Shown here: one piece after another, positions 1-8,577 of the stretch
How positions within the stretch are numbered: the first letter of the stretch is position 1
Layout: each line of letters begins with the position of its first letter
Source of the DNA: a virus
Virus record (IMG/VR): IMGVR_UViG_3300002835_000386
Coordinates: 1-42,464 of that record
Length of the DNA stretch: 42,464 bases
Reading direction: 5' to 3' (one strand)
The notes under the pieces: generated by a model
The model's input: only the letters and a program-made list of their open reading frames with translations
Database searches by the model: none
Told to the model about the DNA's origin: nothing
Translations under genes and position numbers: made by a program

Positions 1-576
1 GAATTTGGCTTCATTGATGAAATTGTGAAAGTTGGCGAAAAAAACATAGATATGTTACCGTTGCAAAATAGCCTAAACAAGTTCTTGAATGTACCAGCCG
101 CATTATTAAACAATACAAAAAAAGAAGATGAAATGGGTAGTTCTATTTTAGAAAAAATCAAAAGCCTTCTTAATAGCATAGACGAAACTCCCACCGTGGA
201 AAATGTTATTGAGGAGGAAAAAGTAATGGAGGAGGAGCCAAAAAACGACGAGGTGGAAGTTGCTATTTCCATGCTCAAAGAAAAAGGCTACTTTGTATTA
301 TCACCCGATGAAATGGAGACAATGCACTCGAAGCAAAAAGAGGAAATGGAATCAATGTACAAGAAAACCGAAGAACAAAAGAACTCGATTACTGAAATTG
401 AATCGGTTCTTGAAACATTGGGCAATGAATTAGTCGCACTTAGGGCGCAAGTTAAAAAAGGCGTTGGACTTCCTTCGGGCGGTTCGGCGCACGAAAAGGT
501 TCAGGAAACAAAAGCGAAATCGAGTTACTTTGATTCTTTCGCTTCATTAGTTCAAACTAAAATCTCACAAAGATAA
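1..576 (+). CDS. Protease-scaffold protein, C-terminal part (5'-truncated copy)
   Basis: This is the C-terminal 190 or so residues of the 460-aa protein encoded in full at 40877-42259, duplicated only because the window ends overlap. It holds the end of the ClpP-like domain, a Glu-rich linker and a charged, coiled-coil-like tail typical of capsid scaffolds. The in-frame ATG at 25 is internal and need not be a start, though a shorter scaffold made from an internal start is possible. The stop overlaps the ATG of the next gene. Confidence 0.9.
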   Translation, partial: EFGFIDEIVKVGEKNIDMLPLQNSLNKFLNVPAALLNNTKKEDEMGSSILEKIKSLLNSIDETPTVENVIEEEKVMEEEPKNDEVEVAISMLKEKGYFVLSPDEMETMHSKQKEEMESMYKKTEEQKNSITEIESVLETLGNELVALRAQVKKGVGLPSGGSAHEKVQETKAKSSYFDSFASLVQTKISQR

Positions 577-781
577 TGGCAACAGCAAACGTTAATGGTT
601 TTCTCGATTCAAACACATACATCGGGCAAAACAGCTTAAATCGCACCAACCCGTATGCAAATGCAAATGGAGTAAACGCGGAGCAATTATACGGTATCGA
701 TACCTTTGAGGATCGCATTCCCGTATCATTCACTTATGGCACTTCCTCAGCTGGAAAGCGTTTGAACTTTGCACCGTTGAC
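1..781. repeat. Terminal overlap, left copy (direct repeat of 41684-42464)
   Basis: The first 781 bases match the last 781 of the window. The only difference I find is G at 87 against A at 41770, a synonymous Leu codon change. The copy breaks inside the protease-scaffold gene and ends inside the next gene, so it does not respect gene boundaries. That suits a circular assembly written with overlapping ends better than a biological terminal repeat, although true terminal redundancy cannot be excluded. Confidence 0.95.
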
Positions 782-1040
782 AGGTGTAACAAGTGCAAGT
801 GATTTTTACAAGGTTACCGTAATGGATGAATCAGGAAATGAGGCATACGCCAACTGGCAATCCTCAGCACCAACCGCTATTTTACAAATCAATACCTCAG
901 CGTTAAACGCGGGTAATGATTGGAAAGTATTATTTGCCGTGGCAACAACCGCAGGCGCAAAAACAGAGTTTTCATTTGGCATTGAGGATGCTTTTGTTTT
1001 AACAAATACGTCTGCAACCATTTCTTATCCAAACCTTTAA
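576..1040 (+). CDS. Putative capsid decoration / head protein
   Basis: A 154-aa protein, polar and rich in Ala, Thr and Asn, with no transmembrane segment or signal peptide. Its ATG overlaps the stop of the protease-scaffold gene, so translation is probably coupled. It lies between the scaffold and the major capsid gene, the place held by the head-stabilising protein in lambda-like phages (gpD between Nu3 and E). I do not recognise the sequence family, so the decoration role rests on position and size. A minor head protein is the alternative. Confidence 0.55.
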   Translation: MATANVNGFLDSNTYIGQNSLNRTNPYANANGVNAEQLYGIDTFEDRIPVSFTYGTSSAGKRLNFAPLTGVTSASDFYKVTVMDESGNEAYANWQSSAPTAILQINTSALNAGNDWKVLFAVATTAGAKTEFSFGIEDAFVLTNTSATISYPNL

Positions 1041-1052
1041 AATTAAAAACAA

Positions 1053-2036
1053 ATGGCATTAGTTGAAATAAGCCAATTAGACGTGTCCTTTAGAGGTACG
1101 GAGGCAAATAACATTTTTTTAGAACCAGTCTTTTTTGACGATGATTTACGCGGACAATTCCGTGTACTTGGAAACGTCGCGAATAAAAAGAAGATGGTTT
1201 TCGTACAACAGTTGGAAAACATTGTGCGCAAGTATTCAGGCTGCGGATTTAATCCAATTGGTGCAGTTGACATTTACCAGCGTACTATCGACGTTGAAAA
1301 AATGAAAGTGGATCTTGAAATGTGTTGGGACGAGTTCGAGGATACCGTTTTTGAAGAGTTATTGAAAACAGGTACAAGGCTTCCAGATGTTTCAGGAACT
1401 TTGATTGAAAATATTCTTTTGACCCGTACTCAGCAAGCCATAAGAAATGACATTACCCGTCTTTCTTACTTCGGTGACCAGTCTTCAAACAATCCTAACT
1501 TTGATTCATTAGACGGTTTTTGGACGGTTTACTATCCTCAATTAGTTGCACAAGACTTAGTGCCACGTTGCAACACTGGTTCAGGCTCTGACCTTGGCGC
1601 AGGTGACGGCTTCGCAATCCTTCGCGCGGTGTATGACCAGGCTCCTTTGCAGTTGAAAGGTTTACCTGCTAACCAAAAGGTGTTCAATGTTACGCAAAGC
1701 GTTTATTCTCAATTAAGGGAAGACATTGAAAACGGCGGCGGTGGTGACTACGGTTTACTTCAGTTGATTAACGGGGTTGAGCAATTCACCTTCCGCGGGG
1801 TAACCGTTATACCTCAATTCCGTTGGGACGATATTGCAACAGGACTTGGAACAACCAAACCGCATTACGTGGAATATACCACGCCGCAAAACAAGGTACT
1901 TGCGACGGACGTGTTAAGCCCTGAAACGGCTTTAGAACTTTGGTACGACCAGAAGGACGAAAAGGTGTACATTAAAGCGCGCTTCAAAATGGGCGTTAAT
2001 TATATTCACCCATCTTTAATCAGCTTAGGCTACTAA
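1053..2036 (+). CDS. Major capsid protein
   Basis: A 327-aa protein just downstream of the protease-scaffold and decoration-like genes. Size, lack of secretion signals, mixed alpha/beta composition and position fit an HK97-fold coat protein. The segment around residues 127-150 (TRTQQAIRNDITRLSYFGD) resembles what I recall of coat proteins from Bacteroidota phages. No long N-terminal delta domain is evident, which fits a separate scaffold supplied by the upstream gene. The assignment is based on context and general resemblance rather than a diagnostic motif. Confidence 0.75.
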   Translation: MALVEISQLDVSFRGTEANNIFLEPVFFDDDLRGQFRVLGNVANKKKMVFVQQLENIVRKYSGCGFNPIGAVDIYQRTIDVEKMKVDLEMCWDEFEDTVFEELLKTGTRLPDVSGTLIENILLTRTQQAIRNDITRLSYFGDQSSNNPNFDSLDGFWTVYYPQLVAQDLVPRCNTGSGSDLGAGDGFAILRAVYDQAPLQLKGLPANQKVFNVTQSVYSQLREDIENGGGGDYGLLQLINGVEQFTFRGVTVIPQFRWDDIATGLGTTKPHYVEYTTPQNKVLATDVLSPETALELWYDQKDEKVYIKARFKMGVNYIHPSLISLGY

Positions 2037-2045
2037 TCAAAACGA

Positions 2046-2594
2046 ATGAGCGCAATAACAGGCGGTTGGCTTAATCAATGTACAGACGGAACGTGCGCTG
2101 GTGGTATTGGCAAATTTTATGTTGCCAATGCTAATCAGGTGACAAGCATTACCAACAACGCATCGGGAGCAACCACGGCAATAACAATGACTTCAACGGC
2201 TGCCGTGTTTTACGAGATTGAATTCAGGGATAACTCAGGTGCGTTCACGGAAACGGTGACGCAAGACCCAGACACTTTATCAGTAGCCATTGAGCAAAGT
2301 TTAACGGGAATCATTAATTGCCGCGATCAGGAATTACGCAACCTTATTCAAGACATGGCAAATCAGGCTTGCGGCTTGGTTTGTGTTCACGTGGAAAACA
2401 CGGGTAACTATTGGATTTGGGGCGTTGAACTTGTTGGCGGTAAGAAAAGGGTTGCAAGGTTAACAAGCGCCGAAGGTTTATCGGGTGCATTGTTTACCGA
2501 TTCAAATCAAGAGACGCTTACCATTACTTGTAGAACAACGAACAAAGCAAGGTACATCGTAAACGGCGAAACAGTGATGAACGCCTTAGATTAA
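2046..2594 (+). CDS. Possible major tail tube protein
   Basis: A 182-aa protein between the capsid and portal genes. The C-terminal third has the pattern YWIWGVE, then LSGALFTDSNQETLTI and a short final strand. It resembles the 'YW-G...SG...D-N...TLT' arrangement I remember from tail tube proteins of Bacteroidota phages. Four Cys lie near residues 12-17 and 93-115. If it is the tube protein, its placement in the head cluster instead of next to the tail chaperone is unusual. An adaptor or minor head protein is the alternative. Confidence 0.42.
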   Translation: MSAITGGWLNQCTDGTCAGGIGKFYVANANQVTSITNNASGATTAITMTSTAAVFYEIEFRDNSGAFTETVTQDPDTLSVAIEQSLTGIINCRDQELRNLIQDMANQACGLVCVHVENTGNYWIWGVELVGGKKRVARLTSAEGLSGALFTDSNQETLTITCRTTNKARYIVNGETVMNALD

Positions 2595-2600
2595 TAAAGT

Positions 2601-2837
2601 ATGATAGTTAGAGAAAAAAGCAAACAAATGCTTTACGTGGGTGCAGACCTTTCGGGCAAAGCTGGCATCATTCGAAAAACTATCGGCGAACTTTCGCAAA
2701 ACGAATTGAGGGCTTGGTATAAATCAAGCCCTCAGGACGTTGGGCAACACGTCATTTATACCCCTGAGAAAAAAAGCTATGAGCCAACAATTAAAGAAAA
2801 TACAGGCAGTCCCGAATCGGAACAATCGAGTAAGTAA
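2601..2837 (+). CDS. Small hypothetical protein upstream of portal
   Basis: A 78-aa charged protein of unknown function, with no membrane segment and a polar, acidic C-terminus. It starts seven bases after the preceding gene, and its 3' end overlaps the portal start by about 59 bases in another frame. That compact arrangement is typical of translationally coupled phage genes. The position suggests a head or connector accessory role, but nothing in the sequence identifies one. Confidence 0.6.
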   Translation: MIVREKSKQMLYVGADLSGKAGIIRKTIGELSQNELRAWYKSSPQDVGQHVIYTPEKKSYEPTIKENTGSPESEQSSK

Positions 2838-4188
2838 ACAGAATCAAAGCCCTTTACTTGCTTCGGTTACCTTAGATACCTCCAATACCATGCTTGTAAA
2901 GGAGGACATTTTTAACGAGCCGTCACGGGAAAGGCTTGATTTTACAGGGGCAAAATGGGTGCGGTTCTTTACGCAAAAAGATGACTTTTTAAAGAGCCTT
3001 ATAGCCATTGTTAACAATTCGCCGACGTTAAGAAGGATAATAGAAGATAAAACAAATATGGTCGTTGGTGACGGCTTCATTCCCATGATGGGTAAAGCAA
3101 ATACATTGCTTACCACGTCAATGAAGGGTGAAGTTATCACCGACGATTCTTTAAGCGAAATAGAAGATGTTATTTCACAGGTTAATTTACATGGTCAAAA
3201 TCTTCAGGAGGTTTTGGCTCAACTTGCGTTTGACTATGATGCTTTTGGGAATAGCTTTTGCGAAATTGTTAAAGGTAAAGTAGGCAGCGAACCATTTACT
3301 TATATTTACCATGTTCCAGTGTACAACGTTGGCATTCGAAAAGCCGAAGCCGATCAGCTTATAAAATCGGTTGGCATTTACGATAACTGGGAAGAGGTGC
3401 CACTTACTACCGACGGCGTATTTTACGAAAGCGAAGGATTCAGGGAAGTACCGATTTATCCTGACTTTAAGAAATTTGAAGACGGAACGCAAAGAAGCGT
3501 TATTCATGTGAAGCAATACGCGGCAGGCTATTTTTACTTTGGTTTACCTGAGTGGATTGGCGCGAAAATGTGGGCTGAGATTGAATATCGCATTCAAAGA
3601 TTTAATACAAGTAAGTTTGAAAATGGTTTCATGCCTTCTGGGGTGATGCAATTCTTCGGCTCGATTACGCCCGACCAAGCAAAGAAATTGGTTGAAGGAA
3701 TTGAAAGCAAGTTCACGGGAATGGGGAATAATCATAAGTTATTTGTACAGGTTCTTAGGGACGAAAAATTAAAAGCAAATTGGATTCCCACCTCAAAGGA
3801 AAGCGAGGGCGAATTTTTAAACTTGCAAAACTTGGCAGCCTCGGCGATTGTCGTGGCTAACAGGTGGAGCAAGTCACTTGCAGGCTTCGCCACGGAGGGG
3901 CAACTTGGAAGCAATCAACAGATACGTCAGGAAATGGAATATTTGCAAAGTACGGTGATTAAACCGCGCCAAAACTTGATGTTATCTAAAATAATAAATC
4001 CTTATTTAGCCGAAATTGGGCTTTATAACCCAGCCTTTAAAGATGTTCAATTCTCAATATCAAACACTTTACCCGTGTCATTCATGGGTGAAATAAAGGT
4101 TGAGGATAATTTGACGCAAGACGAAAAAAGGGAAATATTAGGTTATTCACCAATCGAAACAAATGAGCCAATTAATACAACCGTCTGA
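2779..4188 (+). CDS. Portal protein
   Basis: A 469-aa protein forming the dodecameric ring at the capsid vertex through which DNA is packaged. Early residues contain the NSPTLRRIIEDKTNMVVGDG stretch, followed by an Asp-Tyr-Asp-Ala-Phe-Gly segment and YFGLPEWIGA, a hallmark of HK97/PBSX-type portals. The C-terminal half is rich in Gln and Glu, consistent with the stem and crown. I chose the ATG at 2779. The reading frame also opens at a TTG at 2740, deeper inside the previous gene. The next gene starts inside its 3' end. Confidence 0.85.
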   Translation: MSQQLKKIQAVPNRNNRVSKQNQSPLLASVTLDTSNTMLVKEDIFNEPSRERLDFTGAKWVRFFTQKDDFLKSLIAIVNNSPTLRRIIEDKTNMVVGDGFIPMMGKANTLLTTSMKGEVITDDSLSEIEDVISQVNLHGQNLQEVLAQLAFDYDAFGNSFCEIVKGKVGSEPFTYIYHVPVYNVGIRKAEADQLIKSVGIYDNWEEVPLTTDGVFYESEGFREVPIYPDFKKFEDGTQRSVIHVKQYAAGYFYFGLPEWIGAKMWAEIEYRIQRFNTSKFENGFMPSGVMQFFGSITPDQAKKLVEGIESKFTGMGNNHKLFVQVLRDEKLKANWIPTSKESEGEFLNLQNLAASAIVVANRWSKSLAGFATEGQLGSNQQIRQEMEYLQSTVIKPRQNLMLSKIINPYLAEIGLYNPAFKDVQFSISNTLPVSFMGEIKVEDNLTQDEKREILGYSPIETNEPINTTV

Positions 4189-4702
4189 GGTTATAAGCGG
4201 CGGAGTTGCAAGACCAACGCCTGCAGACATAAGACTTGATAAAAGCCTTATAAGCCCTCACATTCAAGATGCGGAGTTTCAATGGATTGTCCCAGCTATT
4301 GGCGTATCTTTTTACGATGCCTTGGTTGCTGACAAAGGAAGTTCAACCGCATTCACGTCAACGGCTTATCAAGCGTTATGGAATGATCATTTAAAATCCT
4401 TTTGTGCTAACGCCGTGTTATACGAAGCAGCTCCGTACATGGTTATGCAACTTGGTACAAATGGGCTTTATACGCTTGATAACGAGTATGGGCAAAACGT
4501 GGGGGTTGACGGCTTGAAATTTTATCAAGACACGATGCTTCAAAGGTTAGGGGTAAAGAAGAAAAGGATTAAGGATTATTTGTGCACTTGCGCAAGTAAT
4601 TTAATAGGCTTTATTCCGAGTGCCATTGGTTGCCCTGAGGCAACTTGTAATGAGGATGAAGAAATATTTGACATTTATAACACGATGGGAATAGTACTAT
4701 GA
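4163..4702 (+). CDS. Head-tail connector-like protein
   Basis: A 179-aa protein whose ATG lies 26 bases inside the portal gene. The N-terminus (LIQPSEVISGG, then an IQDAE...VPAIG segment) resembles the DUF6712-type adaptor proteins that follow portals in Bacteroidota phages, as I remember them. A Cys-rich C-terminal patch (CTC at about 139-141, then further Cys) may bind metal or form disulfides. The position just after the portal supports a connector or adaptor role. Its stop overlaps the start of the first fibre gene. Confidence 0.6.
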   Translation: MSQLIQPSEVISGGVARPTPADIRLDKSLISPHIQDAEFQWIVPAIGVSFYDALVADKGSSTAFTSTAYQALWNDHLKSFCANAVLYEAAPYMVMQLGTNGLYTLDNEYGQNVGVDGLKFYQDTMLQRLGVKKKRIKDYLCTCASNLIGFIPSAIGCPEATCNEDEEIFDIYNTMGIVL

Positions 4703-7700
4703 GTGAAGAAATAAAGCCAAAAAAGGAACGTAAGTTTTTAAAGGCATTAGGAAAAATCGGAGAGGTTTTGATTCAAGAACTTTTTTTCAAAGTAGGGAGC
4801 AATTTGATTCGAAAGATTGGAGGCAAAAAAACTTTGCCTTCAATTCTTTTTATATTCCTTTCCCTCACCCTTTTCGCCCAATTCCCAAACACATTGAACA
4901 AACAACGTCTTGGTTTCCAGACCACGGGCGACGGGCTTGTTTGGCGTGGTGCATTGTCCGACACGGCTTCCATTCAACCGGTAAACAATCAAAACGCATG
5001 GGTTATTCTTGATACGGTAAATTTAAAAATGTACTCATTTGATTTTACCTCCAACGTTTGGAACTTGGTAGGCGGTGCATTAGCCATGCCTTTCGATTCT
5101 ATCACCTTTAACACTGCAAAGAATGGCACAGTAGGCGTGGGTGAAGTTGAATACAATGATACACAAGGCTCTCTTATACAAGGATTAAAGGGAGGTAATG
5201 TTACCAATGTCATTGGTCAACAATTACACCAAAGAGTGAATAATCGCACTGGAGCAACACTTAATAAAGGTGATGTCGTTTATTTATCAGGAAGTCAGGG
5301 TAATCGAATAACAGTGGCAAAAGGTTTAGCTGTTACGGATGCTTTTTCGGCTAATACTTTTGGTGTAGTTGCTGAAAGTATTGCGGACAATCAAAGCGGA
5401 TTTATTATTACTGAAGGCTTAATAACAGGCTTAAATACTTCAGCCTTAACAGAAGATAGCGCGGTTTATTTGTCTCCAACGGTTGCAGGTGCATTGACTT
5501 CAACAAAGCCTCAAGCACCACAGCATACAGTGTATATTGGCGTGTGCGTAAAGAGTAATAACGGTTCGGGGGAATTGTTCGTTAAAATAAGAAATGGGCA
5601 GGAACTTGACGAGCTTCATGATGTTCGAATAAGTAGCCCAGTAACAGGTGCTACTTTGTTTTATTCAGGTGGATTATGGCGCGACACAACGGCAGCCCTT
5701 TTGGTTAGTGACACGGCTTCCATGCTTTCCAATTATGCAACAAAAGCATACGCGGATACAACGGGAAGGTTATACGCAAGACAGGACTATACGACAGGCG
5801 TAACGTCTTCAACTTTGACATGGACACAAAGTGACACTTTGATTCCTGGGGGAGTTAATGTTGTTCAAGTGTATCGTAATGGACAAATATTATTGCCTTC
5901 GCAATACACAATACCAACGTCAACAAGCGTGGTAATTGCAGCTTCATCATTTAAAGTCAATGATAATTACACGGTTATTTTTCCGCGTGGTGGCGGTGCA
6001 GGAAGTGGTGGAGGATCGGGCAGTTTAACATCAATTTCTGCAGGTACAGGAATAACAGTTAGCCCAAATCCAATAACAACGACTGGAGTAGTTTCGGCTG
6101 ACCTCAGTGTTTTAATGGAATTGACAGATACATCATTATTGAACCTTACATCAAGATTCAACACAAAGCAAAATACCTTGGTATCTGGAACAAATATCAA
6201 GACGGTAAATTCAAATAGCTTATTAGGCTCAGGAAATATAAGCGTTGGAACATTGGTTGCGGCTGATACCGTTTCGTTATCCAACAGAATAAATACAAAG
6301 TTAAATTCAACTGACACATCTTCGTTATCTAATCGAATCAATCTTAAATTAAACGCTTTAGACACGGCTTCCCTTTCCAATAGGATAGACGCAAAAGGTA
6401 CGGGTACTGTTACAAGTGTTGCCACGGGCTACGGTTTAACAGGTGGAACAATTACAACAACGGGTACTTTGTTACTTGATTCAGCCGTTGTATTTTCGCG
6501 AATAAGGGATTCCATTGTTGACGTTGCCATTGGGAATGATACCATAAAGATTTTAAAACAGGAATACGCACCAGCCACAACAAGCGTTTTAACTTGGACA
6601 ATTACGTCAAAGTTTCCGATTCAATCAAAGGCATTTATTTTGGTTTTCAGAAATGGTCAGCTTCTTATTAATGACCAATATAATTTAACTGATACTAATA
6701 AAATTACCATTGTTTCCAATTCCTTTAAATCAGGGGCTAATTACACGGTGGTCACGGTTTCTGGCATTGGTTCGGTTGGGACGGGGGTGTTTCCAAACCC
6801 CGTTTACCCTGAGGCAGGGATAGCGGTATCAACAGGCAGCGCGTGGGCTTCAAGCATTGCAAATAATTCAAGCAATTGGAACGTCGCATTCAATGACAAA
6901 ATAAACAATGCTGAGTTCTCAGGAACAAATACAAAGACGTTGACTTTGACCCAATATGACGGGGGAACATTTACGCCAACGTTTACCGACTTGCAAGGGG
7001 TGACAGGCGTAACGGCAGGAACAGGTTTAACAGGTGGAACGATAACAACCACGGGCACGGTGGCGGTTGATTTTACCACGGTTGCACCTTTAGCGAATCC
7101 CACGTTTACGGGCACGGTTTCGGGGATAACGAAAAGCATGGTTGGATTAGGCAATGTGGATAATACTTCAGATGCAAATAAGCCCGTATCAACGGCAACG
7201 CAAACGGCGTTAAATGGTAAAGAAAATACTATTACAGCAGGAACGACAGGACAATATTTTAGAGGAGATAAGACATTTCAAACCTTAGATAAAAGTGCGG
7301 TTGGCTTAGGAAATGTAGATAATACTTCGGATGCTAATAAGCCCGTATCAACAGCAACACAAACGGCGTTGAATGGTAAACAAAACACATTAACCAACCC
7401 AGTCATGGGCACGGGAACAACAAATACTTTGCCATTATTTACAGGGTCTTCAACTTTAGGAAGTTCAGTAATTCAAGAAAGTGGAAGTAACATTGGAATA
7501 GGTAAAACTCCTTCGGCAAAATTAGATGTTAATGGAGATTTACATACAAATGGAACTTCTTATAATTTTAATAATGTAAATAACAGAAATGGATATTTAT
7601 ACTTTGACCATTCTGGAGTGCAAGTTTGGAAATTTGGATTATTTAATGACAATAACAGTACCCTAAGTTTAGGTAATGGAGGTAATTTTAATAGAATATT

Positions 7701-8565
7701 TAATATAGCAAACAATGGGAACATTGGCATAAACGATACAACGCCTTCATTTGCCCTTGATATTAATGGTAGTTTTTCATCAAATGGATTATTTAGATTT
7801 GGAGGCAATACAAATTATATAGAGCATAATTTTGATAATGGTGGATTTTATAGCGAAATATATGGTACAACATCTAATAATAGGCATATAAGATTTCAAG
7901 GTTTAAATGACGCACAAACAAAATATACATCAATAAATTTATATGCAGGGTTATCTACTATAATGTTTAAAACAGATGAATTTAACAAAATGGAATTAAC
8001 TAATAATTTATTAGTTATTAATGAAGATTCTCAGGATACAGATTTTCGCGTTGAAAGTGACGGTAACGCTAACATGGTTTTCGTGGATGCGTCAGCCAAC
8101 CACGTAGGCATTGGCACAAATGCGCCTGATAAAACGCTTCATGTAAACGGTGAGGTAAAAATTGCAACGGTAACTGCAACGCCTTCAAGTTTACTTGGTA
8201 AAGATGGAAACAACGTCGTTGGCACGGTTACATTAGGAAATACTTTAAATTTAACAAGCGGGACATTAAATGTTAATAATAAAATTACAGATATAAATAC
8301 ATCTACATATAGTATTACATCGACCGATTATTATATTGATAATAAAAATAGTTCATCAACTACTATTATTTTACCATTAGCAGGATTAAATATATTTAGA
8401 GAATTAAAATTTAAAAATTCATCTACGGGTTCTTTAATAGCAAATGGAAATATTATTCCTTTAAGTGGAAGCGGAACGACAACGACAATATTACCAGCAA
8501 CTAATGCTAAATGGTGTACATTAGTAAGTGATGGTACTGATTGGCGAATAATGCAAGCAAACTAA
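4699..8565 (+). CDS. Large tail fibre / adhesin-like protein with internal signal peptide
   Basis: A 1288-aa, Thr/Ser/Gly/Asn-rich fibre. Residues 1-45 are basic and helical. Residues about 46-60 form a hydrophobic segment ending LTLFA|QFPN, like a Bacteroidota signal peptide. Then comes a TTGDGLVWRG motif shared with the next gene. Internal repeats include two RNGQ domains (about residues 365-430 and 620-690), LSNRIN/D-type coiled repeats, two copies of a GLGNVDNTSDANKP unit and three GIG...LDVNG units typical of fibre shafts. There is no S74 chaperone at the C-terminus. It probably mediates host recognition. The N-terminal extension before the signal-like segment is odd, and translation could instead begin internally. 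Confidence 0.8.
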   Translation: MSEEIKPKKERKFLKALGKIGEVLIQELFFKVGSNLIRKIGGKKTLPSILFIFLSLTLFAQFPNTLNKQRLGFQTTGDGLVWRGALSDTASIQPVNNQNAWVILDTVNLKMYSFDFTSNVWNLVGGALAMPFDSITFNTAKNGTVGVGEVEYNDTQGSLIQGLKGGNVTNVIGQQLHQRVNNRTGATLNKGDVVYLSGSQGNRITVAKGLAVTDAFSANTFGVVAESIADNQSGFIITEGLITGLNTSALTEDSAVYLSPTVAGALTSTKPQAPQHTVYIGVCVKSNNGSGELFVKIRNGQELDELHDVRISSPVTGATLFYSGGLWRDTTAALLVSDTASMLSNYATKAYADTTGRLYARQDYTTGVTSSTLTWTQSDTLIPGGVNVVQVYRNGQILLPSQYTIPTSTSVVIAASSFKVNDNYTVIFPRGGGAGSGGGSGSLTSISAGTGITVSPNPITTTGVVSADLSVLMELTDTSLLNLTSRFNTKQNTLVSGTNIKTVNSNSLLGSGNISVGTLVAADTVSLSNRINTKLNSTDTSSLSNRINLKLNALDTASLSNRIDAKGTGTVTSVATGYGLTGGTITTTGTLLLDSAVVFSRIRDSIVDVAIGNDTIKILKQEYAPATTSVLTWTITSKFPIQSKAFILVFRNGQLLINDQYNLTDTNKITIVSNSFKSGANYTVVTVSGIGSVGTGVFPNPVYPEAGIAVSTGSAWASSIANNSSNWNVAFNDKINNAEFSGTNTKTLTLTQYDGGTFTPTFTDLQGVTGVTAGTGLTGGTITTTGTVAVDFTTVAPLANPTFTGTVSGITKSMVGLGNVDNTSDANKPVSTATQTALNGKENTITAGTTGQYFRGDKTFQTLDKSAVGLGNVDNTSDANKPVSTATQTALNGKQNTLTNPVMGTGTTNTLPLFTGSSTLGSSVIQESGSNIGIGKTPSAKLDVNGDLHTNGTSYNFNNVNNRNGYLYFDHSGVQVWKFGLFNDNNSTLSLGNGGNFNRIFNIANNGNIGINDTTPSFALDINGSFSSNGLFRFGGNTNYIEHNFDNGGFYSEIYGTTSNNRHIRFQGLNDAQTKYTSINLYAGLSTIMFKTDEFNKMELTNNLLVINEDSQDTDFRVESDGNANMVFVDASANHVGIGTNAPDKTLHVNGEVKIATVTATPSSLLGKDGNNVVGTVTLGNTLNLTSGTLNVNNKITDINTSTYSITSTDYYIDNKNSSSTTIILPLAGLNIFRELKFKNSSTGSLIANGNIIPLSGSGTTTTILPATNAKWCTLVSDGTDWRIMQAN
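7139..7228 (+). repeat. Tail-fibre shaft repeat, copy 1
   Basis: A roughly 90-bp unit encoding the motif GLGNVDNTSDANKP and the following STATQTALNGK. It is repeated at 7299-7388 with scattered, mostly synonymous differences. This motif recurs in many phage fibres and probably builds a trimeric shaft. Confidence 0.85.
7299..7388 (+). repeat. Tail-fibre shaft repeat, copy 2
   Basis: The second copy of the roughly 90-bp GLGNVDNTSDANKP unit, separated from copy 1 by about 70 bases. The protein is almost identical, but several third codon positions differ, so the duplication is not recent. Confidence 0.85.
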
Positions 8566-8577
8566 AAAAACATAAAC

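Noticed and set aside
1-781. Considered as phage direct terminal repeats (DTR)
   Set aside because: Ends lie in mid-gene, and a single-base difference and arbitrary position fit assembly overlap better; not fully excluded.
2740-2778. TTG at 2740 as portal start
   Set aside because: The ATG at 2779 is a normal start; the TTG would extend the overlap with the previous gene by 39 more bases.
5967-6425. 152-aa minus-strand frame under the large fibre
   Set aside because: Repetitive Val/Phe/Asp composition mirrors the Thr/Asn-rich fibre in antisense; no start signal.
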